In this document: piece after piece, positions 9,171 through 19,639 of the stretch | Numbering within the stretch: position 1 is the stretch's first letter | Layout of the letters: the number at the start of each line of letters is the position of its first letter | Assembly: GCA_947683625.1 (NCBI GenBank) | Contig: CANTUR010000166.1 | Span: forward strand, 4,915,001 to 4,979,000 | Length of the DNA stretch: 64,000 nt | Direction of reading: 5' to 3' | Source of the DNA: Mallotus nudiflorus | Lineage: Eukaryota > Streptophyta > Magnoliopsida > Malpighiales > Euphorbiaceae | Translations under genes and position numbers: made by a program | Notes under the pieces: model-generated | Database searches by the model: none | What the model was told of the DNA's origin: nothing | Seen by the model: the letters and a program-made list of their open reading frames with translations, nothing else

Positions 9171-12100
9171 CTAAGTATAATTTAGTATATATATAGATAT
9201 AGTTAAAGAGGAAATGACTCAATTGTAGCAAATAATTGTCTTTTATTAAACAATTAAAAGTTTGAGGATTTATAGGTACTTAAGCATTTAATTAATGACC
9301 AAAATGAGTATTTTACATATTATTTAATTATTTTTTTGGATATATCATGAGGAGCTGCCATAGGAAAAAAAAGAAAGAAAGAAAGAAAAGAAAAAAAAAA
9401 GAGGGAAAAGAAGGCTGATTCATTTCCTCTTATAAAAATTGATTTTTCAAGCGAAATTAAAAATCTAAAGTATAATTAAGACTATAATCTTTATCCTAGA
9501 AGACTTTAGTGATTGATTTGATAAACAATTTTAGTGTTTTGGTTGATTTAATTTAGGATTCTTAAGTTATAGATTTCAGGTTCTTAAAGTCTGGTTTATC
9601 AGTTTCTGTAACTCAATCATATATTGAGCTAGAAAACTTCAAATTAAGTGTTATTTGATGATCTAAAACCTTTGAAGAATTATCTAAAATTTTACTCTTT
9701 GAGCTTGATATGATTTAATCTCTATGTTAGGGTAATAAGAGAAAATTTTTTATTACTAAGTCTGTCAATTTCTTTGAACTGATTATAATTTGTTATATAT
9801 AACTCTATTTATAGATGTCTAGTTGGTGTCAAAATTTTATAGTATGTTCTAGACATATATATCTAAGACTAGTTAAATTTTTAGCTCAAAATTCTTTTTC
9901 TATAAGTCCCAACAATTTTTCAAAGTTAGCTCTGAGAGCAGCCATTTTGATTCTGTGAACCAGGTTTATAGAGTTCATGAGTTAAAACTAGTTTTGATAC
10001 TTTTAGTATATCTTGAGCTTAGAAACTCCAAATGGAGTTTGGTTTGATTATAAGAACACTTGAAAGAGTTCTCTAAAACTTTTTAGTTTTGATCAAGATC
10101 TAATTATGTTTTAATAGTAGTCTAATAAACCTGTACTTTTTATTGCTAAATCTATATGAGTAATTGAGCTGCTTGTAATGCAACCTCTATAATTTTATTT
10201 GTGGTCATCGAATGGAAGTGAATTTTTAATTAAAGTACTAGACACAAAAACCTAGGTTTGGTTAAAATTTAAGGTTAAAATTCATTTTCTATAGGTCAGA
10301 GCGATTTTTCTAATTTGGTATGAAAATAGCTATTTTAGAGTCCATGATACTAGTTTGTAATATTGAGCTTAATTGCATTTTATGCATTTTATTTAGGGGC
10401 TGCATGGTTAGAGTAACATGTGAGATTATTATATTTGATGATTTATGTAATATCCCGAGTTTTTAAATAATTTTAAATTACATCGGGATATGCAGTGTTA
10501 ATAATTTTTGTATATATTTATGATTATTTTCATGAATTTGATAATTACTAAGTTATTTTAATTTTCTTAATTATTTTAAGTTCTTTACGTAAAAATTTTC
10601 TCAGAAATGTTATTTTCGGAGAAATTAAAACGTAAATAATTTAATAATAATTATTTTAACTAGTTTTACGAATTTTCATGAACTCATACAAAATTTTAAA
10701 GTGCTAAATAAAATGTATATATGTATATTTATTTAAAGTAAATTAGGGTTTAATTAATTAAATTAATTTTTTATTATTTAGTTTTAATATTAATTAATTA
10801 ATTATATGTGTATATATTATTAAAATATGTGTGTGGTGAGTATTAAATATGTGTGGGATTATATATTATTATAATATATAGTGTGGATATATATATATAC
10901 ATTATTATATAACAAAAAACAAAAGTTTAACTTAATTACAATTCTGCCCCTTTCTTCCTCCCCTTCTTCTCGATTGTCCCTCACCCTCACCGTCCGTTTC
11001 TTCTCCGTTCAGAGCGCCTCCAGCCCTTCCGCCGTTGACCAACTCCTCACCAGCCAGCTCCGCTGCCTTCTCTTCCCTCTTCGGCGCCATTTGAAGCTCA
11101 AATTGGCCGGAAAACCGAAACTCATCTCCACCGTCGATCAAGCAGATTCCGGCCACCGTTTTCGACACCACTGGTCTCTATCTTCTCCTTGAGCTCCGGT
11201 GAGTATAATTCCAAACTTTGTTTCACTTAAAATGGTCTAGATTTCCCTAGGTTTTGATTTTACAATTTCGGCCATTTAGGGTTCTCAAATTTTTTTGAGC
11301 TTCAATTTGATTTATTTAAGAAAACTCTCTTCACAAACTTTAATCCTAGTAGCTTAATATACATGCTGGAATTTTTGGAATTTATTTTGATTTTTGTGAA
11401 TTTTTGATTATTTTATTAATATTTTCTAATTTTCGAAAATTAATTAATTAAATTATGAAATTGTGTTTTATGGTAATTATAGGTGTTGAAATGCATTTTA
11501 GAAATTTATTTGTAATTTATTTGAATTTTATATATTTATTTTGAATTTATTTAAGTTTATGTAATTTTGGAAAATTAGGTTAATTATGTGTTTTAGTGAA
11601 ATTAATTGGTTAATTGAGTATATTTATTGTTATTATTAAATTATATGTTGAGAAAATTAATTTTTAGTAATTAAACTATTTTTGGTGAATTTTTGATTAA
11701 TTTTAGTGAATTTATATATATATAGGGGTATTTTGGTAATTTGACACTAAATTGGTTAAAAATGTAATTAAATTGGTTTTAATAGTTATTTAAGGTATAA
11801 AAATGATTTCTAAAAATTATTTAGTATTTTTAACTAATTAAAACTATTTTTCGTAAATTATTTTCAAATTATATATATAATATACGATTATTCTAAATAA
11901 ATGAGTTTTTATCGATTTTTAACATGTTTTAGGGTTGTTATGTAATTTGGATTGATAAAATGTATTTTTATTATTAAAGGGCATTTTCAGTATTTCAGTA
12001 ATTATTCTGTGAATTATGGACCTCGGTCGGTGAATTGTAGTTTGGAGTCCGACCGAGGGATTGTGGTTGTATCTTGTGTTTATTTCGAAGTGTGTTTCCT

Positions 12101-12356
12101 TGCAGGATCGGCTCTACTCTTTGAGTAGAGAGATGTTTATTTTACAAGGGAGGTTCTGCCGGATTTTTGATAGAATTCTCGTAAAACGTGATGTCCAGTC
12201 GAATTCTGATTCTAATTCTGTGTCTAGTATTCTAGATTGAGTTTTTAAAAATTTCCGTTAGATTTATTCTGATTTTCTGTTGTCGTTTGTTTGTTTAGTT
12301 GCGTCGAGACCAAGGTCTAGTGGACCAGGCCCGTTGAACCCATCTCAAGGAGTGAA

Positions 12357-12767
12357 CACCCCTTTCCTTTTGGGTGCGAGCATCCTCGCTCGTCACATCG
12401 ACCCGCCAGCGTGGTAAAGAGCGCTTGAAAAACTCACAGCTAGCACACAACCGGCTCTGATACCATTTGTCACGGGCTCAGAGTTTTAGCGCAGGGACAT
12501 TCACCCGTGCGGCACCTCGGACCTCCCACATACCTGAGGTTAAGCCTTTTCCATCTCTGATGCTCACTGGTTTTGCCCTCCCATGGGCTCATCAGGGGAG
12601 CGGGGACAGCTCCCGACCAATGTGGTGCCTAATCAGCATGCCCATCCAAGGAACGGACGGCCGCTCGGCACGTACTCACACCCTTTTCGCTATCCCGCAT
12701 CCCACATTAAGCACAACTAGCAAGCATCTCGCGCAGTCCTGCGTGTCACGACAAACGATCCGTGACA
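12357..12767 (-). mobile_element. TRIM-like element with only one LTR, inserted in A1
   Basis: A 411-bp insertion absent from A2, A3 and A4, flanked by the perfect 5-bp duplication GTGAA (12352-12356 and 12768-12772). On the minus strand a 300-bp LTR runs 12767-12468 with matching inverted ends (TGTCACGG and CCGTGACA). Two bases later comes the primer-binding site TGGTATCAGAGCC (12465-12453), complementary to initiator tRNA-Met. About 80 bases of internal sequence follow, then a polypurine tract AAAAGGAAAGGGG (about 12371-12359) and TG. The second LTR that should follow the polypurine tract is absent, although the duplication shows the unit integrated in this form or lost it cleanly. It is GC-richer than its surroundings and has no coding capacity. 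Confidence 0.8.
12453..12465 (-). other. Primer-binding site (initiator tRNA-Met type) of the TRIM
   Basis: TGGTATCAGAGCC on the minus strand, two bases inside the LTR end. It matches the classic plant retrotransposon PBS for initiator methionyl tRNA. Confidence 0.85.
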
Positions 12768-13257
12768 GTGAATTGTTATTATATATATATATATATATGT
12801 TTTAGGGTGCATGTTTTAGAAATGTATGATTTATTTTAGTAAAATGTGCATAAACAATTTATTTATTACTTAGGTTTATTTTTGGTATATTTTAAATTAT
12901 ATGCATGTTTTGTTAAACATTTATACCTAAATGTTTTTAAAAATATTTCTAGTTTATTTTGCAACTATAATGGATTTATTTAATGTATATATACTCGAAA
13001 TATACCTGGTTTACTTTTGATATATTTCTAATATATATATGGTTTATGTTGCTACTTTATTGAAATTCATGCATCATTTATTTATGAATGTATGTTTTAT
13101 ATATTAATGAAGGATATCAATAGAACGTGCTACCTAGTGGGCAACACTAGGACCGAGTATGTACCGGTACGCTAATAGCATTTAGGTTATATTACTAACC
13201 TATTTGTGGATATTGATCGGATTGATTTGATTTATGTGATGTGAGATATGATTTGGG

Positions 13258-13363
13258 AGTGTGATTGCTGGAGATCGGTTGACCAAGTGTCTTGGGGCCA
13301 ATCACACTAATAGTCAGACTGCTGGAGCTCGGTTGACTTAGTGTCTCGGGGCCAGTCTACTGT
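13258..13363 (+). repeat. Twin-hairpin tandem module of family A (copy A1)
   Basis: Two copies of a 54-bp unit (loop CTGGAGCTCGGTTGAC...) whose flanks pair with different arms. Hairpin 1 is closed by AGTGTGATTG (13258) and CAATCACACT (13299); hairpin 2 by AGACTG (13316) and CAGTCT (13353), with a further pairing outside a bulged C. The same module is in A2 (16063-16168), A3 (52524-52628, minus) and A4 (62179-62283), with compensatory changes. Confidence 0.75.
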
Positions 13364-13634
13364 CCAAATGGAACAAGTGAATATATTTGGAATAAGTGAG
13401 CCTGTATGACTAGAGTGTTGTTTAACACTGTTTGAGGTTGCAATTTTCTAGGGTTCTATTTGATCCTTCATAAACAGTGATTTTTCGAAAATACATAAAA
13501 TGATTTTGCTGCATCTGTGTGTAAATGCTTGTATATATATCTATTATATATACTATTGACTGTGTGCATTGTCATTTAGTATGTATGTATATATATTACA
13601 ACAATTCACTTACTGAGGTCTGACTCCCCTCCGT

Positions 13635-16600
13635 TGTAATATCCCGAGTTTTTAAGATATTTTAAACTGCATCGGGATATGTAGTGTTAATAATTTTTAT
13701 ATATATTTATGATATTTTATGAATTTTTTATTTAATTAAAATTGATTTTAATTATTTTATGTTATTTAAGTGCTTTATGTAAAATTTTCTTGAGAATTCT
13801 ATTTTCGAGGAAATTAATACGTAAATAATTTAATATTAAATATTTTAAACAAATTCATGAATTTGCATGACTCATATATATTTTTAAAGTGCTAAAATAA
13901 AGTGTATATATGCCTATATATTTAAATTAAACTAGGGTTTAATTAATTACCCTAATTTTTTATTATTTATTATTTAGTTTTAATATTATTTAATTATTTT
14001 TGAGTGTATAAAATTATTAATATATTAAATTATATATGTGTGGAGTATATTTAATGTGTGTGGGAGTTTATATTATTATAATATATAGTGTGATTATATA
14101 TATACATAATAAAAAAAATTAAACTTTGCCAAATTACCAAACTGCCCCTCCCTCCTCCTTCTTCTTCCCCGATGCCTTACCCTCACCGTGCCTCTCGGTT
14201 TGGCATGCTGGACTGCCCTTTGCCACCACCAGCTGCCGCTAACCTCCTCCCCCCTCCTTCCTTTTCCTCTCCGACATGATCAGGTCGTCGAAAGCTCGCC
14301 GGAACGCCTGGAATTTGCTGTGCCAACGTGTGAAGCTCTTCATCGTCGATTGCGATTCCGGCCACCATTTCGTGCACCGCCGGTCTCCATCGACTCCCTG
14401 AGCTCCGGTGGTCCTTATTCTAAGCTTCTTTTGGCTGGAAAACCGGTGGTTGTTGAGGTTTGAGCTTGATCTTCATTTCGATCAACTTGAGTTTTCGATT
14501 TTTTTAGCTTTAATTTGATTGATTCATGAAAAAATTCCATCACAAACTTTGATCCTAGTAGCTTAATCTTCATGTGTGAATTTTTGTAGAATTTTTGGAA
14601 CTTATTTTGATTTTTGGGTATTTTTGATTATTTTATTAATATTTTTTAATTTTTGAAAATTAATTAATTAAATTATGAAATTGTATTTTATGATAAATAT
14701 AGGTATTGAAATGAATTATAGAAATTTATTTGTAATTTTTGTGAATTTTTATGTATTTATTTTGAATTTATATAGTTTATGTAATTTTGATAAAATAGGG
14801 TTAATTGTGTGTTTAATTGAAATTAATTGGTTAATTAAGTATATTTATTGATATTATTGAAATATATGTTGATAAAATCAATTTTGTGCAATTATACTAT
14901 TTTTGGTGAATTTTTGGATTAATTTTAGTATATTTATATATATAGGGGTATTTTGGTAATTTTACACTAAATTGGCTAAAAATGTAATTAAATTGGTTTT
15001 GATAGTTATTTAGGGTACAAAAATGATTTCTACAAATTATTTAGTATTTTTAACTAATTAAAACTATTTTTCATAAATTATTTTCAATTATATATATAAT
15101 ATATGATTTTTCTAATAAAATGAGTTTTTATCGGTTTTTACTGTGTTTTAGGGTTAATTATGTAATTTTGACTTATAAAATGTATTTCTATGATACAAGG
15201 GTATTTTCGATAATTCTGTATTATTCCGTGAATTGTGGACCTCGATCGGTAAATTGTAGTTTGGAGTCCAACCGAGGGATTGTGGTTGTGTTCTGCGTTT
15301 ATTTTTGAAGTGTATTTCTTTACAGGGCCGGCTCTACTCTTTGAGTAGAGAGATGTCCGTTTTACAGGGGAGGTTCTGCCGGATTTTTGGTAGAATTCTC
15401 GTAAAATGTGATGTCCGGTCGAATTCTGATTTAATTCTGTGTCTAGTAATCTAAATAGAGTCTTTAGAACTCCTGTTGGATTTATTATGATTCTTGTCGT
15501 TATCTGTTTGTTTATTTGCGCCGAGACCGAGGCCCATCGTACCCATCTCGAGGAGCGCAATAATTTGTGAGTTGCTATTTTATATATATATGCTATAGGG
15601 TGCATGCTTTTAGAAATATATGTGTTATTTGGATCAAATATGCATAATGGTTTAATTAATAATTAAGTTTATTTTTGGTCTATTTTTGGTATATTTTTAA
15701 ACTATACACATGTTTTATTAATGAATTATGTTTAAAATGTTTTCAAATACATTTCTAGTTTATTTTGTAATTTAACTGGATTTATTTAATGTATATATAC
15801 TCGAAATATACCTGGTTTACTTTTGGTATATTTCTAGTATATATATGGTTTGTGTGGCTATTTTATTTAAATTCATGCATCATTTATTTTTATGAATGTA
15901 TGTTTAATATTTCAATGAAGGATATCAATAGAACGTGCTACCTAGTGGGCAGCACTAGGACCGAGTACGTACCGGTACGCTTATAGCATTTAGGCTATAT
16001 TACTAACCATTTATGGATATTGATTGGATTTGATTTATTTGATGTGTGAGATATGATTTGGGAGTGTGATTTCTGGAGCTCGGTTGACCAAGTGTCTCGA
16101 GGCCAATCACACTGACAGTCAGACTACTGGAGCTCGGTTGACTTAGTGTCTCGGGGGTAGTCTACTGTCCAAATGGAATAAGTGAATATAATTGGAATAA
16201 GTGAGCCTGTATGGCTAGAGTGTTGTCTAACACTATTTTGAGGTTGCGATATTCTAGGGTTCTATTTGATCCTTCATAAATTGTGATTTTCAATAAAAAT
16301 ATATAAAATGATTTTATTGCATCTGCGTGTATTTGCTTGTATATATACTTATTATATATATACTATTGACTGTATGCATTGTCATTTGGTATGCATGTAT
16401 ATATATATTATAGTAATTCATTCAGTGAGGTCTGACTCCCCTCCGTTGACTATTTTTTTAGGAGAGTCATCTTCATCAGACCTCAGTAGCAGACCTGTAT
16501 GTCAGATTTCTTCCGCTGCAGCTTCTTTATGTAAACTGCTCATCTGAGTTTTATTTTATAATCTAAACACTGTAGTAGTTATGGTTGATTGTGAGATTGT

Positions 16601-16879
16601 TATATTATATTTGTATGAGATATGTACTTTAAATATTTGAATTGGATTTGTATTAAAAAGTTATTTATATATGAGATGAGGATATTGGTTTAATTTCATT
16701 TGGTGGAAATATTATTTTGATATTTATGATTTTATTTCGCTGCATAATATTTTATTTAATTGTGTTGTTATTATTAGTATTGCATGTTTTATTTTATTTT
16801 AAGGCTTGCTATGGGTTCCAGATTCGAAAGAATTCCCATTCCCTAGCACCGGTCATGGCCCCTGTTTTGGGTCATGACA
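13635..16879 (+). mobile_element. Family A solo-LTR-like element, copy A2, nested in A1
   Basis: A complete 3245-bp copy, TGTAATATCCCG to GGGTCATGACA, flanked by the perfect 5-bp duplication TCCGT (13630-13634 and 16880-16884). The host copy A1 resumes exactly at TGACTA (16885). Internal landmarks: a TA-rich stretch at 14080; a CT-rich leader at 14145-14275; a splice-acceptor-like TTTCTTTACAG at 15326; the CTCTACTC/GAGTAGAG hairpin 15332-15350; the CCTAGTG/CACTAGG hairpin 15941-15959; the palindrome CGTACCGGTACG at 15968; and the twin hairpins 16063-16168. No coding sequence was recognised, and the small reading frames are not conserved among copies. Confidence 0.85.
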
Positions 16880-18183
16880 TCCGTTGACTATTTTTTAGGA
16901 GAGTCATCATCTTCAGACCTCAGTAGCAGACCTATACCCCGGATTTCTTCCACCTCGGCTTCACTATGTAAACTGCTTATCTGAGTTTTATTTTATAATC
17001 TAGACACTGCAGTAGTTATAAACAGTTGTGGAGTTTAAGTATTATATTTGTGTGAGTTATGTATTTCAAATATTTGAACTAGAATTTGTATTAAAATTTT
17101 ATTTATATATGAGATGAGTTGTTCGATTTGATTTCATTTGGTGGATTATTATTTTAATATTTGTGATTTTATTTCCGCTGCAGAATATCTTATTTATGTT
17201 ATTATTATTATTATTGTATGTTTTTATTTATTTTTAGGCTTGCTATGGGTTCTAAATTCGAAAGAATTCCTGTTCCCGAGCGCCGGTCATGGCCCCTATT
17301 TTGGGTCATGAAAATTTATAAATGAAATTGTATTTGTTAGGTGCTGGAAAAGGCCAAGGAAGTGCAGGTACAAATTAAGCAAATTCAATCAACTGGGTTT
17401 GTGTGTTTATAGGCTGTTTTGGTGAGTTGATGTTCAAACTTTTGAAATATTTTTATAATAGCAAAAAAATGAGTTTTTAATGATGTTTTGTGAATTTGAA
17501 ATGATGTGTAATAAATGTTTCAATTCAACTTGGTTACTACTTGAAGTATTTAAGCTTTGAAATAATAATGGTTTCAAGTGTGCAAGTTAAATGTATTATT
17601 AATATATGCTTTATTTTGTAACCTAATTTGAAGTCATTTTATTTATTTGGTGATTTAAATAGATTTATTCTCTATATGGTTTCTCTCTTCTTTGAAATAT
17701 GATGAATATTGTTGATTTTAAATGCTTATTAAACCATAAATGCGATAATGTTGTTTTGATTGATTATTTTGTAAAAATGACATTTAGATTTGAGTATTAC
17801 CACCCTATATGAGTTATGTAAATGTGTTGAGGCGATATATGCACATTTGAGATTGTGTTGGTTGTTATTGTTTAATAAACAACATGGCACTTTATTGCAG
17901 GACGTTAAAGGGAGAAGGGTTGTTCCATGCTAATATAGTTGAAGGGTTAGCCTTCAAGTGTGCCTAGAGAGTGAGTTTGTGATGGCCTATATGTTATGGT
18001 CGGGTTGTGATGCTTATTATAGGGATGATTAATACATGTGAAATGTTGTATTGATGTTTAAAAAGGCATGTGTTTTACTTGGCTACATTTTGCACAAGTT
18101 TGAAAGTGAGAAAGGATTTAATGTTTTAAGTGGATTATAATATGATTTCAAATACTCTGTTATTATCATTTGAGAAGTTAAAT

Positions 18184-18537
18184 AAAGGGCAAGGTGAGAG
18201 ATATGGAGAATCCTCATAAATACTCTGATGCCTACGTCAGAAAACAGAGAGAGAATCTAGAGTGAGAAAATGAGAGCAACTAGAATATGAGAGAATAGAA
18301 TGAATAAGAATTAGGGATATGAGGTCCTATTTATAGTGATACTTAAACCTGAAAGGAGTAGGGCTCCTCCTTGGATAGGAATTCTAAACCAAATAGGAGA
18401 GTAGTCCTTCTTCGTTTGGGAGTCTTTTTGAGATAGGAACCTTTCCCTAAATGGATTTGGCTGCCTTCCCTTTTTGAGTAACCTATATAGGAAACAAAGT
18501 TCTTTAATTAAATAGGAATATATGCATGTGGGTATCA
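18184..18537 (-). repeat. 3' LTR of family D (truncated)
   Basis: Direct repeat of 27126-27532, for example the shared GATACTTAAACCTGAAAGGAG, the TTTCCCTAAATGGATTTG stretch and the GTTCTTTAATTAAA tract. It starts TGATACCCACATGC on the minus strand next to the polypurine tract and stops near AAAGGGCAAGG at 18184, where family B sequence begins. Confidence 0.8.
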
Positions 18538-18829
18538 AGAGTCCCTCCCGCAGGTTTATTTGGATATTCATGTCCAACGTATCCGAGTTTGTAAATGATA
18601 GAACATTTATTCTTTTATATAAAAAGAGATTGCTTGAATCACAACATTTGATGTGGAGGGGTAAGCTGAGGTGGCCAGCCTCAGCCACGAGAAAAGATAA
18701 AGCTCGATATCGAGTATTGAAACTGTCACGGAAGTGCCAGCTGGACTTTGGGAGTGCATAAAATTTATGAAAAAAATGTAATGGATTAACCCGTTAGCAT
18801 GAAGACAATGTGACGGAACCAATCATCAC

Positions 18830-19215
18830 CAGAGTTTTGATGCTCGGTGCATTAAAAGCGAGGCCCGAGTGTCGAACCTCAGTACTATAGAAACGACTTG
18901 AGGGCGCCAGCTTCAGTCACTAGACTTAGATGCTCGGTATAAAGACGCAAGGCTTACATGCTTAGAACCTCAGTACTATAGAAACAACTTGAGGGTGCTA
19001 GCTTTAGTCACTGGATTTTATCTTGGTGCATTAGAAGCATAACCTAAGTGTCATATAGTCTGGGTGTCTTGTAAATATGGCTTGAATGCTAATCCTTAGT
19101 ACTATAGAAGTGACTTAAGGGAGCTAGTTTCAATTACTGGACTTAATGCGTGGGGGCATAGATTCTTGGAACTTCAGTACTATAGGAGTGACCTGAGTAT
19201 GCTAACTTTAGTTGC
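18830..19215. repeat. ~92-bp tandem repeats in the 3' region of family D
   Basis: Roughly four diverged copies of a unit containing GATGCTCGGTGCATTA, CTCAGTACTATAGAA, ACTTGAGGG and CAGTCACTGGA motifs, with copy starts near 18838, 18929, 19020 and 19145. The same unit occurs at about 58000-58250 in the second D element. Tandem arrays in the untranslated region before the polypurine tract are known for Tat/Ogre-type elements. Confidence 0.65.
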
Positions 19216-19639
19216 TAGCAGATGACGTCAAATCTTGCTATGCTGAGTGTGGAAGAACAGATGGTAGTGGTGCGCCCAGGACGGGTAATGTTTATGTCAC
19301 CTCCATGCCTCAATTTTTAAAATTTGAATTATGTAACCATTATGTCTGTTCATGTGTCAGAAGATGAGATGTTTCCGCTGCCATAATGATGACTACTCGA
19401 TTATTGGGTTTTCTTATTTTTTAGACTGCCCTTAATGATGTAGGGAGAAACAAAATAATTATAAAGGTAGTAAATGGTTTATTCTAGAGCCTTCCGTAGC
19501 TTTATAAGTATCCTTACTTCTTCGATGTGATGCATTTTTGCTCTTTACTATCTTATTGGTATCTCCTTTGCTTTTTTGCTACTGTTACCAAGTTTTTCCT
19601 ACAGTGACTTCTTTATTCTGTAACTAGGTGATCCTTTTC

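Larger units (their letters stand above)
10446..17313 (+). mobile_element. Family A solo-LTR-like element, copy A1 (interrupted twice)
   Basis: Begins TGTAATATCCCG at 10446 and ends GGGTCATGAAA at 17313, where the other copies end in TGACA. It is flanked by the 5-bp duplication ATTTA (10441-10445 and 17314-17318), which places its insertion inside family B. Two later insertions split it: a one-LTR TRIM (12357-12767) and a second family A copy (13635-16879). Without these it is about 3.2 kb, matching the other three copies. No gag, pol, PBS or PPT lies inside its own sequence. The TG start and 5-bp duplication are the signature of LTR-retrotransposon integrase, so a solo LTR is the simplest reading. 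Confidence 0.8.
9053..18183 (+). mobile_element. Family B LTR-like element (solo LTR), interrupted by A1 and truncated by D
   Basis: Starts TGTCACACCC at 9053. Its sequence is collinear, inverted, with the better-preserved B copy at 33684-36068. Shared landmarks include a TACTTAAGCATTT motif (9278 here) and a paired tract around 9900-10340. After the A1 insertion, GTGCTGGAAAAGG at about 17341 matches the inverted copy near 35000, and GAAGGGTTAGCCTTCAAG at 17941 matches near 34380. Removing A1 leaves about 2.26 kb. The right end is missing, because D family LTR sequence begins at about 18184. The long TA microsatellite at 9102-9168 is inside it. No gag or pol is seen, so I read it as a solo LTR of a long-LTR family. 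Confidence 0.6.

Noticed and set aside
12467..12805. 112-codon plus-strand frame across the TRIM
   Set aside because: Lies in the LTR of the TRIM on its antisense strand and runs into flanking microsatellite; no family resemblance.
10446..17313. Family A as a DNA transposon
   Set aside because: Termini are TG...CA without extended inverted repeats and the duplications are 5 bp, which fits LTR integrase better.
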